A stretch of 64,000 nt of DNA from Eunapius fragilis (GCA_963681505.1 OY811991.1:2635171-2699170); one strand, 5' to 3'. Positions 21,503 to 33,140 are shown, numbered from the stretch's first letter. The notes: a model not told the origin generated them from the sequence alone. A program made the numbers and translations.

Positions 21503-23366
21503 CTCCGCTGGAGTGAATGGAGACTGAGGACATCACCCTCATAAGTGGCTCCAGACACACCAGTGTCACCTGGATGTCTGTCTGGGAACAGCTAGGTGGG
21601 AGGTGGGCCCAATGGAGCAGGCTCAGCAAACGCAGTAGAGAAGTGCTCCACAAGGCTCAGGCTCCACTATCTTGCAGTACACTGCTGGGCCATTGTCGAG
21701 GAGTCGCCGCATACATGCGCCAGGGTTGGCACAGTAAAGTTTCTGGAGAAACCTTGCCTTGGCTGCATGACGGGCTCGACCTGACGTGTGGTTGTTCGGT
21801 GCACTCTGGTCCTGTTGTTCAGTGGGCTGCAAGGGGTCTGGAGGGAGTGAAGGAGATGGTGATGGTGATCGTGGCTGAGAAGGATTGCCCGCTTGCTTTC
21901 TGCGTTGGCGACGTGCCCATTGTGAGGTAGGATGTTGAGGGCGATGACACTCTGATGTCACCACCTCTTTGATGGCCGTGGACCAGCGCTCTAGGACAAC
22001 CTCGAATGCTACCCACTCAAAGTCCCCCAACGTTCGACCCGTGAATGGGAGGAGCTCTTTGTGAAATGGCAGGTGGAGAGTTGTATCCATGCAATGGTTA
22101 TCCTATCCAATGGGCCAGGGACCCTAGCCAGAGGTGGGGGCGGTCCAGGTGATGATGGTGGTGTGGGCAGGGCCGACCACAGCAGCTGGCGCCGTGGGTA
22201 GTAGCAGCTGACTAGCAATCCCACCTCTAGGCTACCGTGCTGCCTTGCGGAAACCATAGCCAGGGGTGGAGTGTGTACAGGTGATAATGGTGGTGTAAGA
22301 GGGGGGGAGGGGGTGTCGTCTGGGGCCTCCTTTCTTCTCGGGGATTGTGACACATGATCAAGCTGTTGGACCATTATGGTTGTCTGGGGTATGGCCGGGA
22401 TGAATGGCATGACGTGGAGAAGGGACTGGAATATGTAGGGAGGTGGTACTGGGGCCTGCCCTGAGGATGCAACTGGGTGGTCCATGACGACCAACGGTGA
22501 CGTTGACAGGTCCACCTCCGCCTCGACTGGGGCCAGAGGTGGGGTGGTTGCTTGAGCAGGTAGGATGGTAGCTGGTGGTGACTGCAGCTGGCAGGCCCCA
22601 CCCACCCCTGGACTACAGTGCATCCTTGCGGAGACCGTAGCCAGAGGTGGGGTGGATGTCGGGGTGACCAAGTCAGTGGCTGGTGGGGAGAAGCATGAAG
22701 CTTCAGGACCTCACATTACGACGTTGGACCTGAGGGTAATCAGTGCCTGGTCAAGGCGCTGGAGCCTCAGAGCCCCTCCCTCTGAAATTGTCACGGGTGG
22801 TGGTGAGGGTGGCCTTTCCTCCTGTGAGGCTGTTGTGACCTCAAGCATGGTTGTTGTGTGTGTCAGTGGTGATTGGAGAGCCATCTCCACCTCTTGACTA
22901 CTGTACTGCCTTCGGTGACCCTAGCCAGAGATGGAGGGGTGCCTGTTCTGGCTGCAGGCTGTGCCGCAGGTGGTGTAGCTGCTGATGTTGATGTTCGGAT
23001 AACAGTGGCACGCAGAGTTCTGTTAGCAGGACCCCTTGAGTTGGCAGGCCTTGCCCTGGTACCCGGTGCTGTGGGTGCTTGGGTCGTGCTGGTGATTGGA
23101 GAGCTGTCTTCAGTGGCCTGGGAACTGGGTGGGCTCTGCGTAGGAGAGGAGGAGTGGCGGGAACTGCGGGCGTTGGCTGCAGGTTGGGCCGGATGGTAAT
23201 GGTCTTTCAACCAGGTCGGGTAGGCCTTGAGGAACCTGCATTTATACACGTTCACTTGGGCTGCACTCCTTGTACCAATGGCAGCGGCCAGCTTGATGTT
23301 GCTGTTTGGACCGAGCTTCCCCAGCGCCTCCTTAATCCTCTCTACTTCGCTCTGTCCCCACTTGGC

Positions 23367-23756
23367 TCAGGCTGTAGATGTTCCCTGGTGAGCCTCTTTT
23401 TCAGCTGCCTCCCTCGCTCGTTGCGCACACGCCTCCTGCATATGCTTCTCGCGTATGTGCGTCGAACACGAGTGCTTCGATGGGAAAGTTAGTTGGCAGA
23501 AGGGGCATGCCTTTTCCCCTGAACCTACGATCTCAGCGGGAGGGACTGCTACACCATGTGTCAGGCGGAAGTGAACAGATGTTGGTCGCAGTTTCGCGTG
23601 AGCGTAATTGCAAAGGGCGCACTTGAACGAGATATTCAAAGTGATACCCTTATGCGATACGCCCACGTGATGAATGAGATATGCGTGAGTGGGGTATGTA
23701 AGCCGGCAAGCAGCATCTGGGCAGGTGAAGCGGGTCTGTGACGGGTGTATGACCAC
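23367..23756 (-). pseudogene. LINE triple zinc-finger N-terminus with internal TGA
   Basis: Three fingers (FTCPDAACRLTYPTH...HH, FKCALCNYAHAKLRPTSVHF and KACPFCQLTFPSKHSCSTH) are followed by an A/E/R-rich helix. The frame meets a TGA at 23367-23369 and then resumes in phase with the Myb-like domain (AKWGQSEVERIKEALGKLGP, TRSAAQVNVYKCRFLKAYP). A single nonsense change therefore separates two conserved domains. Confidence 0.7.
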
Positions 23757-24252
23757 GATTCCGTCACATGACCCAAGGGGCGACTTGGGGCATCTGCAGT
23801 CACAACGTCACATCTTGGTCCAGTCCCAGCGTCAGTGCCTGTCTCAGCCACACGTACCCGGTCCGCTTCAGAGCTAGGCTCTTCCTCCTGTGGTCCGACT
23901 GCCTGACCAGGCTCCGTCTCCTCCCCGTCACCTTCTTCTAGATTTTCCAGATTGTTGAGACTGTAGGCTATCTACTTCAGTACTTGACTCAAAATATATA
24001 TATTGATACACCAGAGCAAAGCAGAGAATGCACCCAAAAACCTGAACACGTGATAGATAACGTGGTTGACATAAGAGAATAGATGTAAGAATGATATTAT
24101 GAGAGTTCATAAGTTCACTACAAGACGATATAGTCCTCTCGACTCCCAGCCAAGACCAAGTAGAATATACACCAACCCTTCCCTTTAAACCTAACGCTCT
24201 ACCTAACCTAAGGCTTTCTCCCCACCCGAAAAACACCCAGAAACCGAAACCG

Positions 24253-24272
24253 ATTACACTCGTAAGAACAGT
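24253..24272 (-). repeat. U2 snRNA target remnant (nt 40-59)
   Basis: The minus strand reads ACTGTTCTTACGAGTGTAAT, 20/20 identical to the U2 gene segment at 1422-1441. The 3' end of one LINE (A-rich tail TTTCAATTAAAA) precedes it and the 5' end of the next LINE follows it. Confidence 0.85.
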
Positions 24273-24481
24273 TTTTAATTGAAATAGCAATGGCCTTCAC
24301 CGATGGTGACCCCTGGCTGGGTGGCCTCTCAACCCACTGGGTTGGTAGATATGCAGTACAACTTTGCACTGACAATACAGAGTGTGCACCTAACAGATAG
24401 AGTGTAATGGCTTGTGCGTTGTTTACGGTGTGTGCATAACTAGAGTTTGTGTGTAACTAGCTAGCTATCATAGTGAATTGT

Positions 24482-25142
24482 TCAACGGGTGCACTTCGCC
24501 CGCCAGATCCCGTAGCTTTTTCCTTCTCTGGCTTCCTCTAGGGTTCCCTCTGGACCTTTGAAAGGGACTGTTACATCAATCACAATGACCTCTTTGGTTG
24601 CATCATTCAGCAGTACAACATCTGGCTTGAGCCCTTGTGGATCACCTGGGACCATTTGTTCGAGGCATTGGACTCCACGTGCCCTCGGGATGGCCTTGGC
24701 AAGCCGGTGGAGGATGGCATTGTGTCTATGCCTAATGAGGCCTTCATTCCGGGGGCAGTGATTTAAAACATGAGCTAAAATATCCTGCTCAGTACTGCAT
24801 CCAGGGCAGTTGCTGTTGGGTTTCCCAGATCTCTTGAGGACCGTTTTGGTAGGTAGCAAGCAGGTTTAATCTGGCTCTGATGGTGAAACGGTATTCCCCA
24901 AAAGAGATGTACTTCCCACTGCGTATCCAGTTATTACTGGATGGGTGGAGAGCTACGCAGTGGGAGGTCCTGCCCTGGTCGCTGGCTTGATAGAGATTGG
25001 ATAGGTGTTGCTTCAGGAGGTTAGCCCTGAGTGCCCTGCCTGTGTTTTTCTTCCCCGACCAGCTTATGGTTCTCCCGTTGCAGGAGATCTTGCCAGTGGT
25101 AAGATTGATGACTGCATCGCAACAGATCAGGGAAGAGCGCAC
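24482..25142 (-). pseudogene. LINE CCHC knuckle and restriction-like endonuclease
   Basis: Two overlapping frames: 25142-24789 (RALRANLLKQHLSNLYQASDQ, RFTIRARLNLL) and 24859-24482 (CPGCSTEQDILAHVLNHC knuckle, then LKPDVVLLND and VIVIDVTVPFKG of a PD-(D/E)xK nuclease, ending GIWRAKCTR). A frameshift lies near 24860. The nuclease active-site acid is Asp (IDVT) where the other LINE type has Glu (VEVT). Confidence 0.7.
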
Positions 25143-25891
25143 GATGCTCCAGATGGAGCGGATGTCTCCCGTTTTACCCTCATCCGGACCAGGGGGGAGT
25201 TGAGGAAAACCTCCATGTCCATGATGCTGGCTTCACTGGATCTTGTTCTCTTTTTCGTGACGGTACCCAGGTGGTGATGAGCGGCGCCTTTCACTATCTC
25301 GTCAGGTGTTGCGATAAGTTTGAATGCTGTCATGTCCAGGTGGATGTCTATTTCGTCAACAATGCAGGGGATCCCAAGGCCTCCACTGCTGAATGGTGCG
25401 TGCAGGATGGCACTAATGGTACGCTTCGGAAGCTTTAAAGCCTGTTTTGCCATGTTCCTTACTTCCTTGTCGATCAGTTGTGCCCACGATTTGTTTAGGA
25501 GGGTGTTCTGCATGATGTAGGTGAGACTGGGCTTCGCGAATCGATGGACGGCATCCAATTTTTGCCAGTCTGCGAGCCCAGATTCAAAGATGGCTTTGCA
25601 GCAGTTTACATACTCCTTGCCTTGTGTTGTTGCTTCTGCCTTGTAATCACCCCCAACTTTACAACCAAGGTATTTGTAATGATCCTCCCATTTCAAGGAT
25701 GGCAGCTGCTCACCAATTAGGGTAGAAGAAAAGGTTTCGGCAAACTGACGAGCCGATCTTGATAGAGTGAGAGTTCCGCACTTCTTAGGGTTGAATTTGA
25801 GGCCCGCCCAGTTGCTAGTAGTCTGAATGGCTTGTGAGACCTGCATCCCATTGGATGATTGGGTGAGTACACATGGGTCATCGGCATAAGC

Positions 25892-27556
25892 AGAGATCAT
25901 ATATTAGAGGGATTGGAAACGAATCACATGCGCCATAGACTCGTGTACTTGCGTGCACGGGCAATGCTCAATAGTGTGATTCACACCTCGCAAGTGTTGG
26001 AAGGGGCAGAGATTCCTGGAACCATCGCTATAAAAATTCACTTTTGTGCATCAGCATCGGTGAGAAATTCGTTCTCGTGGTCGGCGAATGCGCAAATATA
26101 CTTGTTTTAGGTAGGTCATATTTTATTATTACGAACAAAGCCGCGTAAGGTCTTTTTATTGCGTGTGTACGTATTTACGGGAATACCATTTACAAAAGCA
26201 TTGGGTATTCGGCTCAAAGTGTACAAAATGTGATTGTACGTAGTCTGCTGTACAAGGTCATGTGGTTTTTATTAGTCCATCTTGCATAGAAAGGCCGCTT
26301 TATCGATTTTTAACCGTTAGAAACGCCTTATCAAGCGTAACTTCTTGGGAAAGTTTCTACTGCATCTGTGAAGGAAAAAAATCTCTTAGAACAGTTTTAG
26401 ACTGCGCAGTGTGTGTTTTACTAGAGTGATGTACTCGTACGTTTTAAGCTTTCTCGGTTTTATATATATATATATATTTATAGGACCTGGTATGGGTAAA
26501 AGGCGATTACGATTTTATGCCATTAAAAATGAAGATGAAAAAAAAAAGGAAGCTAAGCTTAGTTGTCTCAATAAGACGGGATCCCATACACGTGTGTGGC
26601 AGGACTGTGAGCAGTGTCGATCGTGCAGAAAGTGTTCCTGACCCTGACGAATCTGAGCTTTCTCCTACCTGTATCCCTACCCATTGCATATCTATTGCGA
26701 TATTTTTACGCAAATTCAAGTTGTCAGCTGGGACGAAGACTCCAGAAGTTATCTACTCTCCCTCCATCATGGGTAATGGCTTCACAGTCACCAGTTGTGT
26801 TGTGCAAGATGCAAGTTCTGGCAGGATGAAGCCAACTGTGCTGATGTCTGTGGAGCTGAAGGATGAAATGCGCTGGGCTGTGACAATCCTCAACAGTACA
26901 TTCTCTGTCGACAACTTTTCTGTGACAAATAGCCTTCCACCTAAGCTATCAACGGCTGTGTCTGATGTTCTGAATTTGATAAGTCTTTTGGATATTACCA
27001 AGTTCTGCATAGGTAATCCCGAGTTCAGCATGGTTGAGCAATGGCATCAGAAGATATACACCATGCACAGCTATAATGGTAAGTTACATGTTAGTTAATA
27101 TGCATGTTGGAGGTGAGGGAATAAACTTTGACGCTGCTGAAATGATGGAGAGGAATGAAGATGTATTATTATGCTGGAATATCATCAGTGTCTCATGGGA
27201 TGAAGAATGCAGTTCTTCGCTTCTACAGATGATAATCAAGTTGTGGATTACCATACGAGGATATTCACTATCAAGCGCATGGATCGAGAAGTACAAGGCA
27301 GCTAACAAAAAGACGGTGCAAATATCAAAGAGCCTTAGAAAGGAACTTGCTAAAGAATGAGATTGTCTCCACCCATTCCACATCAGTGAAAAACTGCATT
27401 TGTATTTCTTTGTGTTTTGGATATTTGCTTTTGTATTATCTCTCCCTACATGTACAACTATATACTGGTATCAAAAGAATCCTTAAAAGTTATTGGGAGC
27501 ATTGTCCGCGTTAATTGGTGTTAATTCGTTTCCAATCCCTCTAATATATGATCTCT
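25892..27556 (+). mobile_element. 1.67-kb DNA transposon with perfect TIRs and 9-bp TSD
   Basis: The ends are identical 33-bp inverted repeats (25892-25924 and 27524-27556, beginning AGAGATCATATATTAG). They are flanked by the 9-bp direct repeat GGCATAAGC (25883-25891 and 27557-27565). A 9-bp duplication fits Mutator-like (MULE) elements best, but no transposase was recognised, so it is probably non-autonomous. It carries a plus-strand gene fragment (26491-27360). Identical TIRs suggest a recent insertion. Confidence 0.8.
26491..27360 (+). CDS. Transposon-borne accessory protein, at least two exons
   Basis: The main open stretch 26517-27098 reads ...GNGFTVTSCVVQD, MSVELKDEMRWAVTILNS and LLDITKFCIGNPEFSMVEQWHQK. 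It reaches a good donor (AATG|GTAAGT, GT at 27079-27080). A downstream exon ends KLWITIRGYSLSSAWIEKYKAAN and stops at 27358-27360. Similar paired segments, as I recall, occur in uncharacterised transposon-associated proteins of sponges and cnidarians. I know no function and claim none. A possible earlier start is ATGGGTAAAAGG at 26491. The first intron and exact start are uncertain. Confidence 0.45.
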
Positions 27557-28925
27557 GGCATAAGCCAATGAACGGATGGTGTGGGTCTACCACCCTAATG
27601 AGTGGCTCCATAACAAACTTAAACAGGATGGGGCTAAGAGGGCAGCCTTGCTTTGCACCCTTGTTGAAGTGGATGGGGGCCGTCGTTTCATTAGCTGTCC
27701 GAACACACATGGTGGGGTCAGTGTAAATATCTTTAATTATATCTCTAGAGTGTGGGCCTACACCTGTGTGGCTCAGCATCTCCATTAGCACCCCTTGTGG
27801 GACAGACGTGAAGGCATTGCTGAGGTCCAGCCATGTGATGCATACCGAGGCTTTTCGTCGTCTGGAGTCCTGGAGGACACTTGTCAGGAGAAAGTTGTGC
27901 TCCAGACAGCCTTCACAAGGGAGGAAACCTTTTTGGCTCCAGCTGAAGATGTTGTTGGACTGGGCCCATGTAGAGAGTCGTTTCCCAATCGCTGCAGAGT
28001 ATATCTTGTAGATGGTGTTCTGCAGGCTGATTGGACGCCTGTTCGTGATGTTAGCCGGGTCCTCTCCCTGGTGGATGAGGATGGTGGTGGAGTTCTTCCA
28101 GCTATCTGGAACCTTCCTGTTTCCCCTGCAAATGTTGAGGATTCTGGTGACAATCGCAGAGGTGGGGTAAACTTCCCTCGAGTTGGCATAAGTCACGCGA
28201 TCAGGGCCGGGTGTCGACTGTTACGGCATCTTCTTTACTATGTTCCTCACCTCTTGTTGTGTCAGCTCCCCATTCGTTACATCACCGTCTGTGCTGGTTG
28301 GCCATGACCCAAATGGTGGTGGACCCGGGTTGTCAAAATTCGGTGTGGGTCTACCCAGTTGTTTAAAGTAATCCTGGACAGTTTGGCATGGTATCTGACA
28401 CTGTAGGGGAGGTGGTTCCTGCTTAATTTGCTTCATAGCCTGTTTGGGGTTTTTTCGGTAGAGCTTCTGGATGTTGGCTATTTCTCTGATTCTCCGTTCC
28501 CTCCCGTTTAACCGGTTAGGTCTTCTCCCTGGTTGTGAGGCCTTCCGTTGTCTATAGCCCCTCTGTCCGTTTCTGTTGTTGTCTTGTCTGTTGTGTGGTC
28601 TGTCTTTGTCACACAGTTGTGCTATTGTTCATGTTAGTTCGTCCAGTTTGTTGCAGAAGGTCATCCATTCTTCCTTGTTGAGTAGCGGAGATTCCGTAAG
28701 ACGGAACAGTCCAGATTGGAACAGGGTGTTGATTCTGTCCTTGTTGGATTGGGATTGTGGTTGTGTTCAGAGTGTCTTGTGGCTGTGGTTGTTGACTCCG
28801 CTGTTGTTGGGTGTGTCTTGGGTGGAAGGGAGGAGCACTTGTGTAGAGACCATTCCTCCTGTTTGTCTGACCCCTTCTAGGCTGCAAGAGGCTATCACCC
28901 TCAGACCCTTCTAGTGATGCCAAAT

Positions 28926-30356
28926 ACTAGCTGGAGTGACCTGATGCTTTACATGACCTCAACACCTAGCCCATATACCAAAGAGGAAATAAAGGCGAGT
29001 TATTTTGGTTTTGCGATTACGGTTCTTATTGCTTTTTACTGTAGGCTTGGAAAGGAATGCATGATGGAAATAGTTTTCTTCAGGCGGGTTGGATTCATGC
29101 TTTGAAGCTCCACGCGTTTGGTTCCACAGGTCATATGAAATTTTTGGTAATGGGCAATGTAAGTGCTAAGAACTTCATACCATTATAACGGCCGCATTCA
29201 GTGTAGACATTGTGTAGGTAAAGCATTCGCAGAGAATGTCGGCTCCTCACTGAATCCACGGGTGATCATTGGAGATGAGGGGGGGAGTCCTGTCAGCTCA
29301 CTGCACATGTATGGCAGGGTAAGGATGTTGGTCACATCTCATCCATTATATACATTGTATATTTTAAATACTGATAAGGCTTGGTGAAGCTTGTAGTCAT
29401 ATTGCAGCTGTAATTTCAGCGCTCGTTAATGCTTCAGAGGTGCGCTCTAATTCGGGATTAGATGCTTGTACATCTAAGCAATGTGCTTGGCTACCTGTGG
29501 CACGCAATGTAAGTCAAAGAAATGTCTTTTTTTTAATGATATAATTATTTTCTAATAAGGTTTCACCAGCTTCAGTGAAGGATATTCAATTTTACTGTCC
29601 TGGTAATAAAAAACACAGGCTATCTAAACCTGATAACATCCAGCCATCAAGACAACACACAGACATTGATTTGCCTTCAGAATTAGAGATGGACATTTTC
29701 TACAAGGACCTTGCCAAGGCTAAAGAGAAACCTGCCATTTTGAAAATCACAAACCCCTATGCTGATAGTTTCATTCCTGTATCAACTATACCATCATTTC
29801 CAAAACCATTAGCAGATTTGTATAATCCATCCTCCTTACAAATGGATTACCTTACCCTTATTAAAGAATGTGAGGTTATATATTTTCTACCCTGCAGGTT
29901 AGTCATCTCTATTTATACATTCCTTTAATGTTGACCTATCTCAATTTAGATGACTGCTGATGAAGTTGAGCAATTGGAAAAGGCAACAAGAGGTCAATCG
30001 AAAAACAAGCTCTGGATGCAGCATCGGGCAGGGCGCATAACAGCCTCCAGGTGCAAAGATGTGTTGTTGACGAATCCTGATATGCCATCACAGACCTTAA
30101 TAAAAAGCATCTGTTACCCAGATGCTTATACCTTTAGCACTGAAGCTACTGGGTAAGCACCTAACACTTGTTTTAAGTTGACAGTTACACAATCCTTATA
30201 TATAGGTGGGGTGTGAGCCATGAAAAGGACGCCATTGAAATGTATTACAAAAGTGCTACTCATACTCACAAAGAACTTTCCATCACCCTATGTGGCTTAT
30301 TTGTCGATATGAAAAGTCCGTACATTGGTGCTTCACCAGATGCCACAATAGATTGA
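28926..30356 (+). pseudogene. SWIM zinc-finger / YqaJ-type nuclease gene, 3'-truncated
   Basis: Several plus-strand exons with plausible borders: 28926-28995 (SWSDLMLYMTSTPSPYTKEEIK, possibly with a GC donor), 29042-29159 (AWKGMHDGNSFLQAGWIHALKL), about 29389-29509 (GEACSHIAAVISALV..., the CxH end of a SWIM finger), 29562-29900, 29950-30152 (LWMQHRAGRITASRCKDVL) and 30208-30356 (WGVSHEKDAIEMY ... YIGASPDATID). The last two are the start of a YqaJ/lambda-exonuclease fold, with H/E and the PD acid visible. The C-terminal ExK part is gone: a stop follows, and then the tail of the opposing gene. Such genes are usually transposon cargo in invertebrates. Confidence 0.6.
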
Positions 30357-30384
30357 GTAGGCTTCGATGTTTGGATCACTGAGT

Positions 30385-30933
30385 CTACGAGATGCACAAG
30401 AAGGAAAGTGTCATGCTATGTGTTTCAAAGCAGTGGATTAGATGTCTTCTCATTTTAGCCTGGTTGTAGGTTATGCTTGCAGGGTCTTGAAGATGGGCAA
30501 GCAAGGTGGCAAATGCAATAGCAAACAACCCACAATCACTTTGTCCTTTCTGCTTTTGCACATCAATGTACTGCACTTCAATTTTGGGGCACGTAGATTG
30601 CATGATATCAGCAATTAGTTTCTTTGTGTCCTCATGAAAGCTATCATAAACCTTTATGGTAGATTGTTGGCAGTTCATAGAAGATACAGCTTTCCAGTGT
30701 GACTTATTAATGTTCAGTACTAGAACAAAACCTCCTTTTTGTATTTCCATCTGAAACCTAACTGCAAGTTGAGTAGATTGAAGACCTCTACAAGTAGGGT
30801 TCCCACTGTGATGCATTGATATAATGTCATCATCAATCCAGCTATTGCAAGACAGCAAGATGTCTTTATGCCATTTTGTGAGTGCAGTTAAGCCAAACAT
30901 TGCTCTGTGAAGAGGATGTAGAACCAGCATCAA
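30385..30933 (-). pseudogene. Ulp1-like (C48) cysteine protease domain
   Basis: 182 residues with the complete protease triad region: His in LNINKSHWKAVSS, Asp in IKVYDSFHED, and Gln/Cys in KQKGQSDCGLFAIAFATLL. C48 enzymes cleave ubiquitin-like proteins. Transposon-borne copies have no known substrate. It is the C-terminal module of the gene above. The catalytic residues are intact here although upstream modules are frameshifted. Confidence 0.7.
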
Positions 30934-30949
30934 TTTGGTCGCAGTCTAT

Positions 30950-31110
30950 GTCAACCTCATGTGGTGTTGCTTTCTCATTAGTGCAGGTATGCCCTGGATG
31001 GCAAAATGATGTGCAGGAGAAGCCAGCTGTTTTGCATTTGCATGTTCTCTTGCTATGAAATCTATTTCTGCATTTACAATCTGAAGAGGTGATAATAAGA
31101 TACAATTTAC
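30950..31110 (-). pseudogene. Cys-rich CXC-like segment preceding Ulp1
   Basis: The minus strand reads CKCRNRFHSKRTCKCKTAG then FSCTSFCHPGHTCTN, a dense Cys/His cluster (nine Cys within about 36 residues) likely to bind zinc. It lies just upstream of the Ulp1 domain in a slightly different frame. Function unknown. Confidence 0.5.
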
Positions 31111-32139
31111 TGGCATAAAAATATGCATGTTCAGTGTAGCTTGCATGGTTAAAGGTATGTACCTTAATGTTAAATTATCTATACATCTCCAGGATTTATA
31201 ATAAAAAGGGGCGGGTTCAAAAAGAGAGGGTTGGTTGCAAACCTCACCCTTCCCCCCGATCCACCACTGCACATTTTATTTAATTGCATGCACCTATGTA
31301 ATCAAATCCATAAAAAATTTTTAAAGAATATGCACTAACCTTGGTTAGGGATCTTGCTATCCTGTTGCTTTGTGGCAATGGCTGCTACACTCAATTCCTG
31401 CATCTGCGACTCTCACAGGTTCCAGGTTGCAGTTACATTTATTGGCAGTTAATGAGTTCCAAGGTGACTGCTTGCTTGCAGCTTCTTTCAATGTTACTAT
31501 GGGCTGGACCTCCCATCCATCTACAGAGATTTAAATTAAAAGACTCTAAATCATCTGCCCAATAATACATCTGAAGTACACCTGAACCGCATCGAAGGCG
31601 ATAAAGAGAGTGGTGTTCACCAGTTATCTGAACGATGACACATGCATGGTAAGCGCAATATGTCAGAACATGTTCTATCTATGCGAGGAATGCACAGACT
31701 TGCATTATCTCCTATGAGAAACTCTTTAACGTTATGCTGCTTAGAATATTTCTTACTCATTCGTTTTGCAGTTGCTAAGTATGCATCATTTGCCTTTTCA
31801 CGAACCTTCAGATGTTTCTCAACAGTAGCTAGTGGAGTTCCAGGGCACGAGTTGATTTTGTTGTGATTTCTCTTCATATCTATGTGCTCCTTCACATTCC
31901 TGCCACCATCTTCATTGGCCTCTTCCTTGCTGACTGAAGTGTCATTTTCTGCATTGTCATCATCTGTCATGCCACCATTTTTATACTCCCTGCAGCTGCT
32001 TTTTCCAACACTTTTACCATCAGCATTGTTATTTTTCTCCATACTGCTATCATTTTCCATGCTGATACCTTGTTTATGGCCTTCTTCCTTTAAGCTTGCT
32101 ATTTCCATCTTCATGGTCCTGCTCTTTCCTGCTGCCACC

Positions 32140-32395
32140 ATCTTCATCGTCCATCTTGGTGCCATCATCTTCCATGCTACCACCATATTCATGGTCCTCC
32201 TTGGTGCCATCATCTTCTGTGCTACAACCATCTTCATTGTCCTCCTTGGTGCCATCATCTTCAGTGCAACCACCATATTCATGGTCCTCCTTAGTGCCAT
32301 CATCTTCCATGCTACCACCATATTCATGGTCCTCCTTAGTGCCATCATCTTCCATGCTACCACCATATTCATGGTCCTCCTTAGTGCCATCTCCC
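32140..32395. repeat. 45-bp minisatellite coding for acidic repeats
   Basis: About six copies of a 45-bp unit. In the minus-strand frame 32466-32074 each unit reads DGTKEDHEYGGSMED or a close variant, giving a strongly acidic 15-residue repeat. Because 45 is divisible by three, copy-number changes keep the frame. Confidence 0.8.
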
Positions 32396-33140
32396 ATGTT
32401 ATCAGTGTCATCATAGTCCTTTTCACAATAGTGTTCATTGCCATTCTCTTTTACTGCCTTATCCACATCTGCTATTCTCTTTAAAATTCAAATTTTAAAA
32501 TTCAAATTCTCTACCGTTGTCACTCTGTATAATACTAGGCAGGCCAATAAATGGGAACACCCATATTCTAGGGCACTGGTCACCTCCTTAGCTCTAGGGG
32601 AATGCAAAAGTGAATTTCGACCAATGATCAACTATGTGTATTATCCACTTGAATCCATCATGAGGCAAATGCCTCATATCGATGATATACATGTACATAT
32701 GTTATGTAATGCAACATTATCACATAACATACCTGTACGCGAGAAAATAACCCATTTGCAATTATGGGCCTAAGATTTGGCTTTGTTTTTTGAGGCATTC
32801 TGAGACTGCAGGTGACACACAGCTTTATGTAGTGCTCGACCACACTTCTTGGAAGATATGAATATAAATTATGAACCTGTATAATTTTTTTAAAAAAACC
32901 TAGTTAGTAGCTAGATATAAAGCGCCGCTTGCTAATACCCTTGCATACGTCTTCTTTATTCCTGCATGCAAACAGTCCTTGTTAAATATATTGTGAACCT
33001 GTTCCAGAATTTCCAAAAAAATTCCTCCGCAATCACAACTCTTCTATCCCCTTCAACATCGTTCGATCATTGCCATTCTATAAGATGAGTACAACTTACT
33101 GATGTGTAAACACATGTGCACACATACGCACCCACACGCA

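Larger units (their letters stand above)
16835..24252 (-). mobile_element. U2-inserted R2-group LINE carrying a nested hAT
   Basis: The minus-strand element begins at 24252 directly after a U2 remnant. Order: leader, three zinc fingers (23756-23400), Myb-like domain (23350-23220), proline-rich linker with RQHC-type repeats (23200-22100), pre-RT domain (22090-21650), reverse transcriptase (21502-20537), CCHC and endonuclease (20450-19833). A 3' region with a ~44-bp tandem repeat (GAGCCACAGGATGAGAGGG) follows, and a 3' UTR to about 16835. Sequence between the palm and the CCHC is missing. A hAT transposon (17197-19695) split the 3' region. Several stops and frameshifts make it inactive. Confidence 0.75.
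25127..28196 (-). pseudogene. LINE reverse transcriptase split by a transposon
   Basis: The upstream part (28196-27566) has KVPDSWKNSTTILIHQGED, ICWLDLSNAFTS-type palm residues and KGAKQGCPLSPILFKFVMEP. The downstream part (25882-25127) has AYADDPCVLTQSS (catalytic YADD), FNPKKCGTLTLS and WEDHYKYLGCKVGGDYK, then the thumb with LKLPKRTISAILHAPFSSGGLG. If the inserted element and one copy of its 9-bp duplication are ignored, the frame runs ...LAYADDPC without a break, so the insertion itself destroyed this part of an otherwise open reverse transcriptase. Confidence 0.8.
24273..28925 (-). mobile_element. Second U2-flanked LINE type, nearly complete pol
   Basis: Minus-strand order: N/Q/P-rich N-terminus (28923-28609), pre-RT segment (28436-28221: QEVRNIVKKMP), reverse transcriptase (28196-27566 and 25882-25127), CCHC plus endonuclease (24859-24482) and a 3' UTR ending at the U2 remnant. 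A DNA transposon (25892-27556) interrupts the reverse transcriptase just before the catalytic YADD. No zinc-finger or Myb module was seen at the 5' end, which is truncated against a YqaJ gene fragment at about 28925. Confidence 0.75.

Noticed and set aside
32140..32400. CRISPR-like array (regular 45-bp repeats)
   Set aside because: The units are contiguous with no spacers and the sequence is eukaryotic. It is a coding minisatellite.
31882..32484. 200-residue plus-strand hydrophobic frame that looks like a multi-pass membrane protein
   Set aside because: It is the antisense of the acidic 45-bp minisatellite. Repeated hydrophobic units arise from the complementary strand.
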